From Olsenella sp. Marseille-P4559 (GTDB lineage: Bacteria > Actinomycetota > Coriobacteriia > Coriobacteriales > Atopobiaceae), in the NCBI RefSeq assembly GCF_900605015.1, contig NZ_LR027574.1, positions 635,610 to 699,609 on the forward strand: DNA of 64,000 nt, given 5' to 3'. Of the stretch, positions 52,450 through 63,728 are shown piece after piece. Position numbers and translations under genes: made by a program. A model generated the notes under the pieces. That model worked only from the letters and a program-made list of their open reading frames with translations, was not told the DNA's origin and made no database searches. The number at the start of each line of letters is the position of its first letter. Position 1 is the first letter of the stretch.

Positions 52450-54105
52450 TTACTTCTTCTGGACGTACTTCAGGCAGTCGAGCGTAACGGCGGTAAGGAT
52501 GATCACGCCAGAGAACACGAACTGCAGGTTGGTGTCGATGCCCAGGATGGTCAGGGAGTAGGTGAGGGCGGTGAAGATGAGAACGCCGACCGTGACGCCA
52601 GATATCTTGCCGATGCCGCCGGTGAACGAGACGCCACCGACAACGCAGGCCGCAATGGCATCCATGTCCCAGCCCTGTCCATACGCCGCAGAGCCAGAGC
52701 CTACCATGCGCATGCACTCGAGCCAGTCGCCAAAGCCATAGAGAATGCCAGCCATCACAAAGGCAAGAAGCGTCACCTTGAAGACGGAAATGCCGGAGAC
52801 AGCCGCAGCCTCGGGGTTGCCACCAACTGCGTAGAGGTTCTTGCCAAACGCAGTCTTGTTCCAGATGAACCACACGATGGCGATGGCAGCCACAGCCCAC
52901 AGGATGATCGTGGGAAAGCCGTTGACCCTCGGAATGACCATGTTGGGGATGGCAGGCTCGATAGAGCCAAACGAGACGCCCTTCGTGGCATACGTTACCA
53001 GGCCAAAGATGATGAGCATGTTTGCCATGGTCGAGATAAACGGGTGCATCTTGAACCGAGCGGTAAAGAAACCTGCAATCGAGGTGAATAGTGTGCAGAG
53101 CGCCACACACACCACAAGGGCAAGGATGATGCGCGCCACCAGGGGCAGGCCGGTGAAATCGAAGGCATGCCCAAAGACGGTACCGGTGTTGATGCCCTGA
53201 TGCATAATGATCGTGGCTGCCGTCATGCCCATGCCCATCATGCGGCCAATGGAGAGGTCGGTGCCCGTGAGCAGGATGAGTCCGGCGACGCCAAGCGCAA
53301 GGAACATGCGCGGGGACGCCTGCTGGAGGATGTTAAGCACGTTCTGGTAGGTGAGTAGCTGCGTGCCCTTCACGACGGGCGTAATGGCGCACAGGAAGAT
53401 GAACACCAGAAGGATGACGATATAAAGGCCGTTCCTGAGAAGGAACTGCCTGCGGTCAAACGTGTACTTGTAGTTCTCCCACTTCTGGGCGTAGCGCTCC
53501 GGAAGCGTGAACTTGGACATGCGGAGAAGGTCAATCAGGTGGTACTCGTAGCTAAAGGCCGCATGCTCGCGGTCCTTTATCTGCTGGATCTCCTTCTCGT
53601 AGACAACCTTCGCATCGAACTGGCGGTTCTTGTAGACGTAGTTCTCGTCCTTGACCTCTGCGCGGTCCGAGAGCCCAGCCAGGTTGGCGCGGTGCTCTTC
53701 CTCGAGGGTCTTGAGGCTTGCCTGGTAGCGCTCCTTGGCAAGCACGCGCTCCCGCGCGCAGCTCTGCCGCACGGGCTCGAGGTACTCCTTTGCGTAGTGC
53801 TCCTCGAGGTACGCCTCAGCTTCCGAGACAAGCGCTGCAACCTCTGCCTTGTGGGTTGCCTCGACAGACCTGGCCGTCTCAAGCTGGGCCTTGTACCCAG
53901 AGATGGCCTGCTCGCGCTCCTCCTTCGAAAGGATGCGATCGCGTTTGGCCGCGTCGATGTCGCCCTGCAGCTTCACGGCAAGGGCCGTGCCGTCCCGACG
54001 TAGGTCATCAATCTTTGCCTGAATTGCCTTGACGTGCTCGTCAATGGGCGCAAGAAGCTCTCGCTCCTCCTTGGCCGTAAGCACCTTGTCCCCTTGAGTT
54101 GCCAT
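52450..54105 (-). CDS. mglC: galactose/methylgalactoside ABC transporter permease with N-terminal coiled coil
   Basis: 551 residues, against about 336 for E. coli MglC. The C-terminal 320 residues are the permease: hydrophobic helices, NVLNILQQASPRMFLALGVA, LLTGTDLSIGRMMGMG, and the EAA-like ALYAVGGNPEAA region as KNLYAVGGNPEAAAVSGISV. The first about 220 residues are highly charged and helical (KEERELLAPIDEHVKAIQAK, EEREQAISGYKAQLETARSV), with no membrane segment, and should form a cytoplasmic coiled coil. It lies 14 bp after mglA. Whether the extension binds MglA or another protein is unknown. Confidence 0.9.
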   Translation of the reverse strand: MATQGDKVLTAKEERELLAPIDEHVKAIQAKIDDLRRDGTALAVKLQGDIDAAKRDRILSKEEREQAISGYKAQLETARSVEATHKAEVAALVSEAEAYLEEHYAKEYLEPVRQSCARERVLAKERYQASLKTLEEEHRANLAGLSDRAEVKDENYVYKNRQFDAKVVYEKEIQQIKDREHAAFSYEYHLIDLLRMSKFTLPERYAQKWENYKYTFDRRQFLLRNGLYIVILLVFIFLCAITPVVKGTQLLTYQNVLNILQQASPRMFLALGVAGLILLTGTDLSIGRMMGMGMTAATIIMHQGINTGTVFGHAFDFTGLPLVARIILALVVCVALCTLFTSIAGFFTARFKMHPFISTMANMLIIFGLVTYATKGVSFGSIEPAIPNMVIPRVNGFPTIILWAVAAIAIVWFIWNKTAFGKNLYAVGGNPEAAAVSGISVFKVTLLAFVMAGILYGFGDWLECMRMVGSGSAAYGQGWDMDAIAACVVGGVSFTGGIGKISGVTVGVLIFTALTYSLTILGIDTNLQFVFSGVIILTAVTLDCLKYVQKK

Positions 54106-54119
54106 ATGTGCTCATCCCC

Positions 54120-55628
54120 TTACAGGTACTTCGCGCTCAGGCGCAGGAGCTCTTCCTGGTTGGTCTCCCGTGTGTTTACGATTCCGGAGAGTCGCCCGTT
54201 CGACATGACGCCAATGCGGTTTGTGATGCCGAGAATCTCGGGCATCTCGGAGGAGACGACGATGATGGTCTTTCCCTGCTTGGCCATCCCAATGATCAGC
54301 TCGTAGATCTCGTACTTCGCACCGACGTCAATGCCGCGCGTAGGCTCGTCCATGAGAAACACCTGCGGTCCCCGCTCCAGCCACTTGCCAAAGACGACCT
54401 TCTGCTGGTTGCCGCCAGAAAGGCTCGAAATCATGTCATCGGGGCCCATACACTTGGTGTTCATGAGCTTGATCTCGTCGGCTGTGGCATTCACCATCTT
54501 TGGGTCGGAGAGCGCGATGCCGCTTCTGTAGCGGTCAAGGCTCGCAATCGTGGTGTTGAACGTGAGGTCACCCTTGAGGAAGAGGCCGTTTGCCTTTCTC
54601 TCCTCGGTGATGAGGGCAAACCCATGCTCCATGGCCTCACGTGCATTTGCGAAATTCATAAGGTGATCGCGGAAGTACACGCGACCGGCAGCACGCGTAC
54701 GGACGCCGAAGATCGTCTCGAGAAGTTCCGTCCTGCCGGCACCCACAAGGCCATAGAGGCCGAAGATCTCACCCTTCCTCACGTCGAAGGAGATGCCTTG
54801 GAGGTAGGGCGGGTACTTCGTAGAGAGGTGCCGTATAGAGAGCACCGTTTTGCCGGGCGCGTTGTCCACCGGCGGGAAGCGGTTCTCAAGCGAGCGGCCA
54901 ACCATGGCCGCGATGAGCTCGTTCATGGTCGTCTGCGACGTGGGCCTCGTCATCACGAGCTTGCCGTCGCGAAGCACGGAGACCTCATCGCAGATCTCGA
55001 AGACCTCGTCCATCTTGTGGGAGATGTAGATGAGGGAGATGCCCTGCTCCTTGAGCATGCGCATCATCCCAAAGAGCTTCTCGACCTCCTGCGACATGAG
55101 CGAGGAGGTGGGCTCGTCAAGCACGATGACCTGCGCGTTGTATGAGATCGCCTTTGCGATTTCGCACATCTGGCGCTGTGAGACGGACATCTTTCGCATG
55201 GGTTGGTCAAGGTCGACGGTCATGCCCAGGCGACGGAAGAGCTCGGCTGCCTCCTTGCGCATGAGGCCCTCGTCCACCATGCCAAACGCGTTGACGGGAT
55301 AGCGCCCGAGAAAGAGGTTGTCAACGACGCTGCGCTCCAGACACTGGTTGAGCTCTTGGTGGACCATGGCGATGCCGTTCTCCAAGGCATCCTTGGGACC
55401 AGAGAAGCTCACTTCTCGTCCGTTGAGGATGATGGTCCCCTCATCCTTCTGATAGGTTCCAAAGAGGCACTTCATCATGGTGGACTTGCCTGCGCCATTC
55501 TCGCCCATAAGGCCCATGACCGTACCACGCCTGAGGTCGAGGTCAATGTGGTCGAGAACCTGGTTTCGCCCAAAGGATTTGCACATCCCGCGAATCGACA
55601 GCACAACGTCGTCCCCGCTGTCCGTCAT
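54120..55628 (-). CDS. mglA: galactose/methylgalactoside ABC transporter ATP-binding protein
   Basis: 502 residues with two ABC domains, as in all sugar CUT2 systems. The first has Walker A GENGAGKSTMMK, signature SVSQRQMCEIAKA and Walker B VIVLDEPTSSL; the second has GLVGAGRTELLE, LSGGNQQKVVFGKWL and VFLMDEPTRGIDVG. It powers galactose uptake with MglC and MglB. It is separated from mglB by a hairpin that may reduce expression. Confidence 0.95.
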   Translation of the reverse strand: MTDSGDDVVLSIRGMCKSFGRNQVLDHIDLDLRRGTVMGLMGENGAGKSTMMKCLFGTYQKDEGTIILNGREVSFSGPKDALENGIAMVHQELNQCLERSVVDNLFLGRYPVNAFGMVDEGLMRKEAAELFRRLGMTVDLDQPMRKMSVSQRQMCEIAKAISYNAQVIVLDEPTSSLMSQEVEKLFGMMRMLKEQGISLIYISHKMDEVFEICDEVSVLRDGKLVMTRPTSQTTMNELIAAMVGRSLENRFPPVDNAPGKTVLSIRHLSTKYPPYLQGISFDVRKGEIFGLYGLVGAGRTELLETIFGVRTRAAGRVYFRDHLMNFANAREAMEHGFALITEERKANGLFLKGDLTFNTTIASLDRYRSGIALSDPKMVNATADEIKLMNTKCMGPDDMISSLSGGNQQKVVFGKWLERGPQVFLMDEPTRGIDVGAKYEIYELIIGMAKQGKTIIVVSSEMPEILGITNRIGVMSNGRLSGIVNTRETNQEELLRLSAKYL

Positions 55629-55656
55629 GTTCCCATCCTTCCTGCGCTGGCGCTCT

Positions 55657-55685
55657 AAAAGGTGCGGGGGGACTCCCCCCGCACC
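55657..55685 (-). terminator. attenuator-like hairpin between mglB and mglA
   Basis: GGTGCGGGGGGA-GTCCCCCCGCACC followed on the minus strand by TTTTA, in the 90-bp gap. Likely leads to more MglB than MglA/MglC. Confidence 0.7.
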
Positions 55686-55718
55686 GGGCGCGCACAGCCA
55701 GCTGCAAACGTGTCGCTA

Positions 55719-57014
55719 CTAGCTCAGGAGCGAGGTGTAGGAGGAGGCGTTGTCCGTCTTCACCATGTTGATGGCGAATGCGTCGTACTCGCTGGGGTTG
55801 CCAAGGCGGTTCGTGATGTTGGACTCGGTCTGGCCGTCTCCGCCGATGTAGTCGACGTTGAGGTTGAGCAGCTTGTCATACTGCTGGAGCAGCGGCTGGT
55901 ACGTGGAGGACAGGAAGTTGTCCGCCGCATTGTAGATGTCGAGCCAGACCTTCTTGGGAGCAGACTTGGAGGAGTCGAGCTGCTTGGAGACGCCATCGTA
56001 GGTCTTCGTGGAGTCCGTGAAGTCCGTGTAGTTGTCCGCGGTGACGGCGACGTTGATTGCGTAGTAGGAGCGGTCGGCCTCGACGTACTTATAGAGGTCC
56101 TCGGTCAAGACGTTGCCAGCGTCATCGGCCTTAGCAATGCCGGTGTTGATGTCGACGCCGTCGAGGGAGTTGCGAAGCAGGCGAAGGGTGAGGTAGGCCT
56201 GGACGTCGGCATGCTGGCTGATGGTGCCCGCGTAGCCGTCGGCGATTGCCGCAACGGCGTCACTGTTGGCGTCGTAACCAAAGGTCGGGACTTTGTTGTC
56301 CTTGGACCACGCGTTGTACATCGACATGCCCATGCCGTCGTTGTTGGAAACGATGATGTCTATCTGGTCGCCAAACGAGGAGGCCCAGGTGCCAATGGCG
56401 TTGCCGGCCGTGGCGGCATCCCACGTGGCGCCTGCGGAGTTCTTCATCTCCTGGGAGGCAAGCTCGCGTACGATATAGGCCTTGCCGCCAACCTCAAGCT
56501 TGCCGTCCTGGACGAGCGAGGAGGAACCGTCGGTGTTGGTGCCGATGGGGTCGGAGACAGCCTTGCCGTCCTTCTCGACGGCGGTGCCAAGCGTGCTGCG
56601 AACGCCGCGAGTACGGGCGATGGAGTCGTTGTGACCCACGTCACCGATGGCAAGGACGTAGCCGATGACGCCGTCGCCATTGCGGTCGAGAGATGCGATG
56701 TTCTTCTCGATGTAGTCCTTGACCATCTTACCTTGGGCCTCGCCGCCCTGGTTGGCATCGAAGCCGACGTAGTAGGTCTTGTCGTTGAAGTTAAGGGCAG
56801 CGGTGTCGAGTTCGCCGGTCGAGCTGTTGGACGGCTGGCGGTTAAACCACACCAGCGGCTTGTCCTTGTTGGCCACGGTGCCAGAGGAAGCGCCGGAGGA
56901 GGAGCCGGTGCTGCTGCTGGAGCCGCCACCGCAGCCCGCGAGCACGCCGACGTTGGCAAGGCCCATTGCGCCAAGGCCACAGACCTCCAGAAACCTACGA
57001 CGAGACATTTCCAT
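55719..57014 (-). CDS. mglB: galactose-binding lipoprotein (substrate-binding protein) with Tat-like signal
   Basis: 431 residues; ATG after GGGAGAAAA. The N terminus MEMSRRRFLEVCGLGAMGLA then NVGVLAGCGGG has a twin-arginine pattern (SRRRFL) and a lipobox (LAGC), followed by a Ser/Gly linker. The mature part is a type I periplasmic-binding fold with YYVGFDANQGGEAQGKMV, DIIVSNNDGMGMSMYNAW, FGYDANSDAVAAIADGYAG and SQHADVQAYLTLRLLRN, all typical of GGBP. It delivers galactose or glucose to MglAC. Confidence 0.94.
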   Translation of the reverse strand: MEMSRRRFLEVCGLGAMGLANVGVLAGCGGGSSSSTGSSSGASSGTVANKDKPLVWFNRQPSNSSTGELDTAALNFNDKTYYVGFDANQGGEAQGKMVKDYIEKNIASLDRNGDGVIGYVLAIGDVGHNDSIARTRGVRSTLGTAVEKDGKAVSDPIGTNTDGSSSLVQDGKLEVGGKAYIVRELASQEMKNSAGATWDAATAGNAIGTWASSFGDQIDIIVSNNDGMGMSMYNAWSKDNKVPTFGYDANSDAVAAIADGYAGTISQHADVQAYLTLRLLRNSLDGVDINTGIAKADDAGNVLTEDLYKYVEADRSYYAINVAVTADNYTDFTDSTKTYDGVSKQLDSSKSAPKKVWLDIYNAADNFLSSTYQPLLQQYDKLLNLNVDYIGGDGQTESNITNRLGNPSEYDAFAINMVKTDNASSYTSLLS

Positions 57015-57070
57015 GGGTTTTCTCCCTTTCCCCACGGTTCGCGCCCCGTTGCACGAACCTTGTTTATAAG

Positions 57071-57110
57071 TACGTTAATACCTCTTTGAGCTGTGGTTGT
57101 TAACGTTCTC
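57071..57110. promoter_or_regulatory. two candidate LacI-family operators upstream of mglB
   Basis: TACGTTAATACC (57071-57082) and GGTTGTTAACGTTCTC (57095-57110) resemble the gal-gap site GGTACGTTAACATAACC; shared core TTAACGT/ACGTTAA. Confidence 0.45.
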
Positions 57111-57143
57111 ATTTGTTCGACCAATGGTTGCGTACGTGGGGCG

Positions 57144-57183
57144 GACGGCTGTCTCTGAGGTCCTCTGAGGCCGTTTTTGTGCA
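57144..57183 (-). repeat. family A single unit (degenerate)
   Basis: Minus strand begins TGCACAAAAACGGCCTC; keeps the first 12 bp but lacks TATCG. No partner unit was seen at 40 bp. The rest of the gap 57184-57464 shows two GTGCGGCCCGC copies (57225 and 57310) and no gene. Confidence 0.45.
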
Positions 57184-57464
57184 CAGGGCAGGGTTCTGCA
57201 CTTCCGCCTGAAACGACAGCGACTGTGCGGCCCGCACGTTCTTCTGGACCCACGCAATCGTCGCATCGCAAAAAGCTTTCCTGCAGAAATGTCGAGAACG
57301 CCGTCACTTGTGCGGCCCGCGCGATCGTATGGAGTCACACAGTGGTTCGAAGCCACACTACCGACGCGCCGAACTCCCGAATGGCTGCCGCCCTGCAAAG
57401 TCTGTAGCCGCTTTTGACACTAAAAGACAGTAATGCCTTAGAGGCTGCTTCGCGTTTCACCAAC

Positions 57465-57734
57465 TTAGCCTCTTGATAGGTGATAGAAGTCACCAGCAGC
57501 CGTTCGCTTCATTAGGCCATGATCGATTAACTCTCGCCTTAGATAGGCATAGTCGCTATAAAACTCAAGCAATATCGAATTGACTTCCTCCTCTGTGTAG
57601 GAGGTGTTCTCATCAAACTTCGCAGCAAAATAGAGCCTCATGGCCTCCCGGTCCTTCTCCCTCCGTGGTATTGTGGTTAACCTTCCATCGACCATAAACC
57701 GATCTGTAAAGCTCTTGATTCTGTCTCTCTCCAC
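57465..57734 (-). CDS. DUF2087-family protein
   Basis: 89 residues from GTG after AGGAGGATCGC. RLTTIPRREKDREAMRLYFA, YTEEEVNSILLEFYSDYAYL and RRELIDHGLMKRT are the DUF2087 domain, a winged-helix-like module often seen with regulators. The gene and its surroundings are AT-richer than neighbours, which suggests recent arrival. Stands alone between the mgl promoter region and valS. Confidence 0.78.
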   Translation of the reverse strand: MERDRIKSFTDRFMVDGRLTTIPRREKDREAMRLYFAAKFDENTSYTEEEVNSILLEFYSDYAYLRRELIDHGLMKRTAAGDFYHLSRG

Positions 57735-57874
57735 GCGATCCTCCTAGGTCCAACTCATTAGTCATGACGCGGATGGGACAACGCTGAACGTATTGACTGG
57801 CATTAACAAGCAAGAACTTACTAAGCCTGTCCCTTTTATCGTTATTATACGCATTGGTTTACAACGTCAGAGAG

Positions 57875-57907
57875 GAAAGGCCCGTGGCAGCAGAGCCGTC
57901 ACGGGCC
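57875..57907 (-). terminator. terminator downstream of valS
   Basis: GGCCCGTG and CACGGGCC pair across 13 nt, followed on the minus strand by TTTCC. Confidence 0.75.
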
Positions 57908-57941
57908 TGAGAGACGCCATTCGCTGAGAAAATCGTCTTCC

Positions 57942-60629
<2,688 letters not shown>

Positions 60630-60782
60630 GATATGGTCCTCTCGAACACAGCCATGCGGTGCGCTTGTGGCATCTAGATTGCAGTTTTCCAGCTTAGCAC
60701 AGGCGTATTGGGCTAACCCCACGCGTTCGGCTATCATCAAAGCGTTGATGCAGGAGCACGCAGAAGGGCCACGGAGAAGCAC

Positions 60783-61550
60783 ATGGCAGGCACCCCTGAG
60801 ACGCCCACGTCCAGACTCGAACTGATCATGGGCACAGACGCCGTGAGAAAGCTTGCAGACGCGCGCGTGGCGGTGCTCGGCCTCGGCGGCGTGGGGTCTA
60901 GCTGCGCCGAGGCACTCGCCCGAGGTGGTGTGGGCTCGCTTGTGCTGGTGGACCGAGACGTTGTGGAGCCAAGCAACATCAACCGCCAGGCCGTGGCATA
61001 CACAAGCACCGTCGGGCAGAGAAAAACCGACGTGATGGCCCGCATCGTGACAGACATCAACCCCGGGGCAAAGGTTGTGCCCATTCACGTGTTTCTCACG
61101 CGAGACAACATCGGAGGCATCTTGGACGGCCTTGACCCACGCCCAGATTTTGTGGTGGACGCAATCGACAACGTGACGGCAAAGCTCGTGGTGGCGCGTT
61201 GGTGCCAGGACAGCGGCATGCCCCTGGTCTCCAGCATGGGTGGCGCGAACAAGCTCCACGCGGAACTCTTGCGCTTTGCCGACATCTCGAAGACGCATGG
61301 ATGTCCCTTGGCCCGCATCATCCGCAAGGAGTGCCGCAAACGGGGCATCCGCAAGCTGCGCGTGCTGTACTCCCCCGAGGAGCCGGTGCGCCCACAGGCG
61401 CCCGAGGGTGCAAGCGGCAAGTCGGCAACGCTGGGGACCATGTCGTACCTCCCACCCATCATGGGCCAGATGCTCGCTGGCGACGTGATCTTGACCCTCA
61501 CGGGACTCGGTGGCAGGGATGTTGGCCTCGGGGCGGATGGCGCACGATGA
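60783..61550 (+). CDS. tcdA: tRNA threonylcarbamoyladenosine dehydratase (HesA/MoeB/ThiF family)
   Basis: 255 residues; ATG after GGAGAAGC. It adenylates and cyclises t6A37 in tRNA to ct6A. VAVLGLGGVGSSCAEALARG is the ATP-binding Rossmann loop, DVVEPSNINRQAVAY the Arg finger, DAIDNVTAKLVV a conserved strand, and MGGANKLHAELLRFADISKT the TcdA-type segment. The ATGA overlap couples it to tatD. Divergent from valS. Confidence 0.9.
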   Translation: MAGTPETPTSRLELIMGTDAVRKLADARVAVLGLGGVGSSCAEALARGGVGSLVLVDRDVVEPSNINRQAVAYTSTVGQRKTDVMARIVTDINPGAKVVPIHVFLTRDNIGGILDGLDPRPDFVVDAIDNVTAKLVVARWCQDSGMPLVSSMGGANKLHAELLRFADISKTHGCPLARIIRKECRKRGIRKLRVLYSPEEPVRPQAPEGASGKSATLGTMSYLPPIMGQMLAGDVILTLTGLGGRDVGLGADGAR

Positions 61551-62308
61551 GGCTTTTCGATGCGCACGTGCACCTGGACTTCTACGCAAACGCGCCGCAG
61601 ATGGCAGTCCAGACGAGCGAGCTTGGGCTGTCGCTTCTCGCGTGTACCGTAACGCCGGAAGGCTATCGCCAAGCCGCGCGGGAGCTGGCTGGCGCGCCAA
61701 ACGTGTCTCTCGCAGGCGGTGCTCACCCCTGGTGGGTGGCAGACGGGCGCGTTGGCGAGAAGGACGTTGACGCACTGGTCGCCATGATGCCTGGGCTGCG
61801 CTTTATTGGTGAGGTGGGATTGGACTTCTCGCCTGCGCACGTAGGAGAGAGAGGCAACGAGGCGCAGGTTGATGCCTTCGAGCGTATCATGCGTGCCTGC
61901 GTCGAAACCAGCGATCCCATGCACCCCAAGGTGGTCTCGATCCACTCGGTGCGGGCGGCGGGCGCGGTCCTCGACGTGCTGGGGCGAACTGGGGCCGACA
62001 AGAGCTGCCATTGCATCTTCCACTGGTTCTCGGGCAGGCCCGAGGAGCTGTGGCGTGCAGCACGCATGGGTTGCTTCTTCTCGTTTGGCGAGAGGTCCCT
62101 TGCCACAAGGCGCGGGCGCGAGTACGTGCGCGAGGTTCCGGGGGAGCTCCTGCTCACCGAGACCGACCTCCCCGAAGGCGAGGGGGTCCTCGGACATGCC
62201 GGCGATATCGCTTCATCGCTCGAGCGTGCCGTCCACAAGGCCTCCGTGGTACGCGGCGAGGATGTTGGGCCGCTCGTTCTCTCCAACGTCGAAGCGCTCA
62301 TCGGGTGA
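61547..62308 (+). CDS. TatD-family metal-dependent hydrolase
   Basis: 253 residues from the ATG overlapping the tcdA stop. Metal ligands: FDAHVHLDFY (HxH), FIGEVGLDFSP (Glu), SIHSVRAAG (His), CIFHWFSG (His) and LLTETDLPEG (Asp). It is a short, somewhat divergent TatD/amidohydrolase with probable deoxyribonuclease or exopeptidase-like activity; substrate not shown. A GTGAGACA-type terminator follows at once. Confidence 0.88.
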   Translation: MRLFDAHVHLDFYANAPQMAVQTSELGLSLLACTVTPEGYRQAARELAGAPNVSLAGGAHPWWVADGRVGEKDVDALVAMMPGLRFIGEVGLDFSPAHVGERGNEAQVDAFERIMRACVETSDPMHPKVVSIHSVRAAGAVLDVLGRTGADKSCHCIFHWFSGRPEELWRAARMGCFFSFGERSLATRRGREYVREVPGELLLTETDLPEGEGVLGHAGDIASSLERAVHKASVVRGEDVGPLVLSNVEALIG

Positions 62309-62310
62309 GG

Positions 62311-62341
62311 GTGAGACAAGGGGACTGTCCCCCTGTCTCAC
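62311..62341. terminator. terminator palindrome of the GAGACAGGGGGAC type
   Basis: GTGAGACA-AGGGGACTGTCCCC-CTGTCTCAC, 2 bp after the tatD-like gene. Same sequence family as 19176-19203. Confidence 0.7.
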
Positions 62342-62408
62342 ATCATGGTAGAGTCATACAGGCCGTTTGAGACGCGGACACGGTCATCCTACAGGGAGCA
62401 GCCAGGCA

Positions 62409-63533
62409 ATGAACTCACAGAGCAGAACCCCTGCCACACAGCAGACACAGACGGGCACCTTGCTGGCCACCTCATCTCGCGAGTTGCCGCTCAGCCTCGA
62501 TGACGTTGTTCTCGTCTTCGCCTGCAACGACCTCTTTGTCCCCTACCTTTCCGTAGCGCTCCAGTCCATCCTGGTGAACTCCTCCCCCGAGCGCCACTAC
62601 GACATTGTTGTGCTCACACGCGACATCACGCCAAAGAGCATGATTACGCTCACGCAGCAGGCTTCCAAGTATCACGTTGGCCTGGGTTTTCTGGACGTGG
62701 ACGCCGCTCTGGGCGACATCAGGCTGCCGCACCACGGACACTTTAGGCCCGAGACCTACTTCCGTCTCCTTGCCCCGACGCTTCTCGACAACGTGGGCAA
62801 GGCAATCTATCTGGACTCTGACATCGTGGTGTGCGGTGACGTGGCCGAGCTCTTCGACACCGACGTCACCGGCTACCTGCTGGCAGCCACACGCGACGCT
62901 GACACCATCGGGCAGATTGACGGCTACGACCCCACGGTCTACTCGTACCTTAAAGACCGGCTCGGCATGGCAGAGCCACACGACTATTTCCAGGCCGGCG
63001 TGCTTCTCATGAACCTGGAGCAGTTCCGTCAGACCATCACGGCGGAAGAACTGCTCGACATTGCCACGGAGCGCACGTGGCGCTGGCTTGACCAGGATGT
63101 TCTCAACAAGGTGGTCAACGGACATTACCGCCGTGTGCACATGAAGTGGAACTACCTTGTGGACTGGCAGTACATGCGCCGCACGCACATCGTGGCGCAG
63201 GCGCCCTCCGACATCCAGGAGGAGTACGACGAGGCCAGGCGCGATTATCGCATTGTGCACTATGCGGGCCCTGACAACAGGCCGTGGCTCTACCCTGACT
63301 CTGACCTGGCTGGTCTTTTCTGGCAGTATGCAGCAGGCTCGCCCTACCTTGAGTACCTGCGCGACCAGCTCGAGATGTCCCGCAAGACCGTCGACGGTTT
63401 GGCTCGCCGCGCCAAGGCCGTGGCCATCTACCGCGGCATCATGCGCGTGTTTGACTACACCTGCCCCGCAGGGACCGTTCGTCGTTGCAAGTTCATCGAG
63501 TGCTACGAGAAGCTCGGCGGCTCGGTGGGCTAG
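62409..63533 (+). CDS. family 8 glycosyltransferase
   Basis: 374 residues; ATG after GGGAGCAGCCAGGCA. VVLVFACNDLFVPYLSVALQ and SILVNSS begin the GT-A fold; KAIYLDSDIVVCGDVAELFD holds the DxD metal motif; DYFQAGVLLMNLEQFR and WLDQDVLNKV are further GT8 marks; HYAGPDNRPW contains the His of the acceptor site. Such enzymes add galactose or glucose to surface polysaccharide or proteins. A short basic C-terminal part may contact membrane. Alone, after a terminator. Confidence 0.9.
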   Translation: MNSQSRTPATQQTQTGTLLATSSRELPLSLDDVVLVFACNDLFVPYLSVALQSILVNSSPERHYDIVVLTRDITPKSMITLTQQASKYHVGLGFLDVDAALGDIRLPHHGHFRPETYFRLLAPTLLDNVGKAIYLDSDIVVCGDVAELFDTDVTGYLLAATRDADTIGQIDGYDPTVYSYLKDRLGMAEPHDYFQAGVLLMNLEQFRQTITAEELLDIATERTWRWLDQDVLNKVVNGHYRRVHMKWNYLVDWQYMRRTHIVAQAPSDIQEEYDEARRDYRIVHYAGPDNRPWLYPDSDLAGLFWQYAAGSPYLEYLRDQLEMSRKTVDGLARRAKAVAIYRGIMRVFDYTCPAGTVRRCKFIECYEKLGGSVG

Positions 63534-63602
63534 AGCGAGCGCAAGTCACCATTCCTGATTGCCCTAGGCTGGATTGCCCCTAGTGGCACCTTCGCGCCGC
63601 TG

Positions 63603-63691
63603 AAAAGTGAACACGATTTCAATCTGCTAGCCCTTCTCTCCGCGTTTTACCAGGAAGCTGGTACGTACCAGTTGAATTCGTGTTCACTTTT
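63603..63691. repeat. 89-bp MITE-like inverted repeat
   Basis: AAAAGTGAACACGA (63603-63616) is perfectly inverted at 63678-63691 and the match extends to about 20 bp with one mismatch. Inside lies the palindrome CTGGTACGTACCAG (63657-63670). No coding sequence. Confidence 0.7.
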
Positions 63692-63728
63692 GGCTGCGCG
63701 AGAGCCTGCTGGGACGAGAAGTAGCTGT

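Noticed and set aside
60630-61775. N-terminal extension of valS frame by some 380 codons
   Set aside because: It lies antisense over tcdA and tatD; valS similarity begins only at MPKTYSP.
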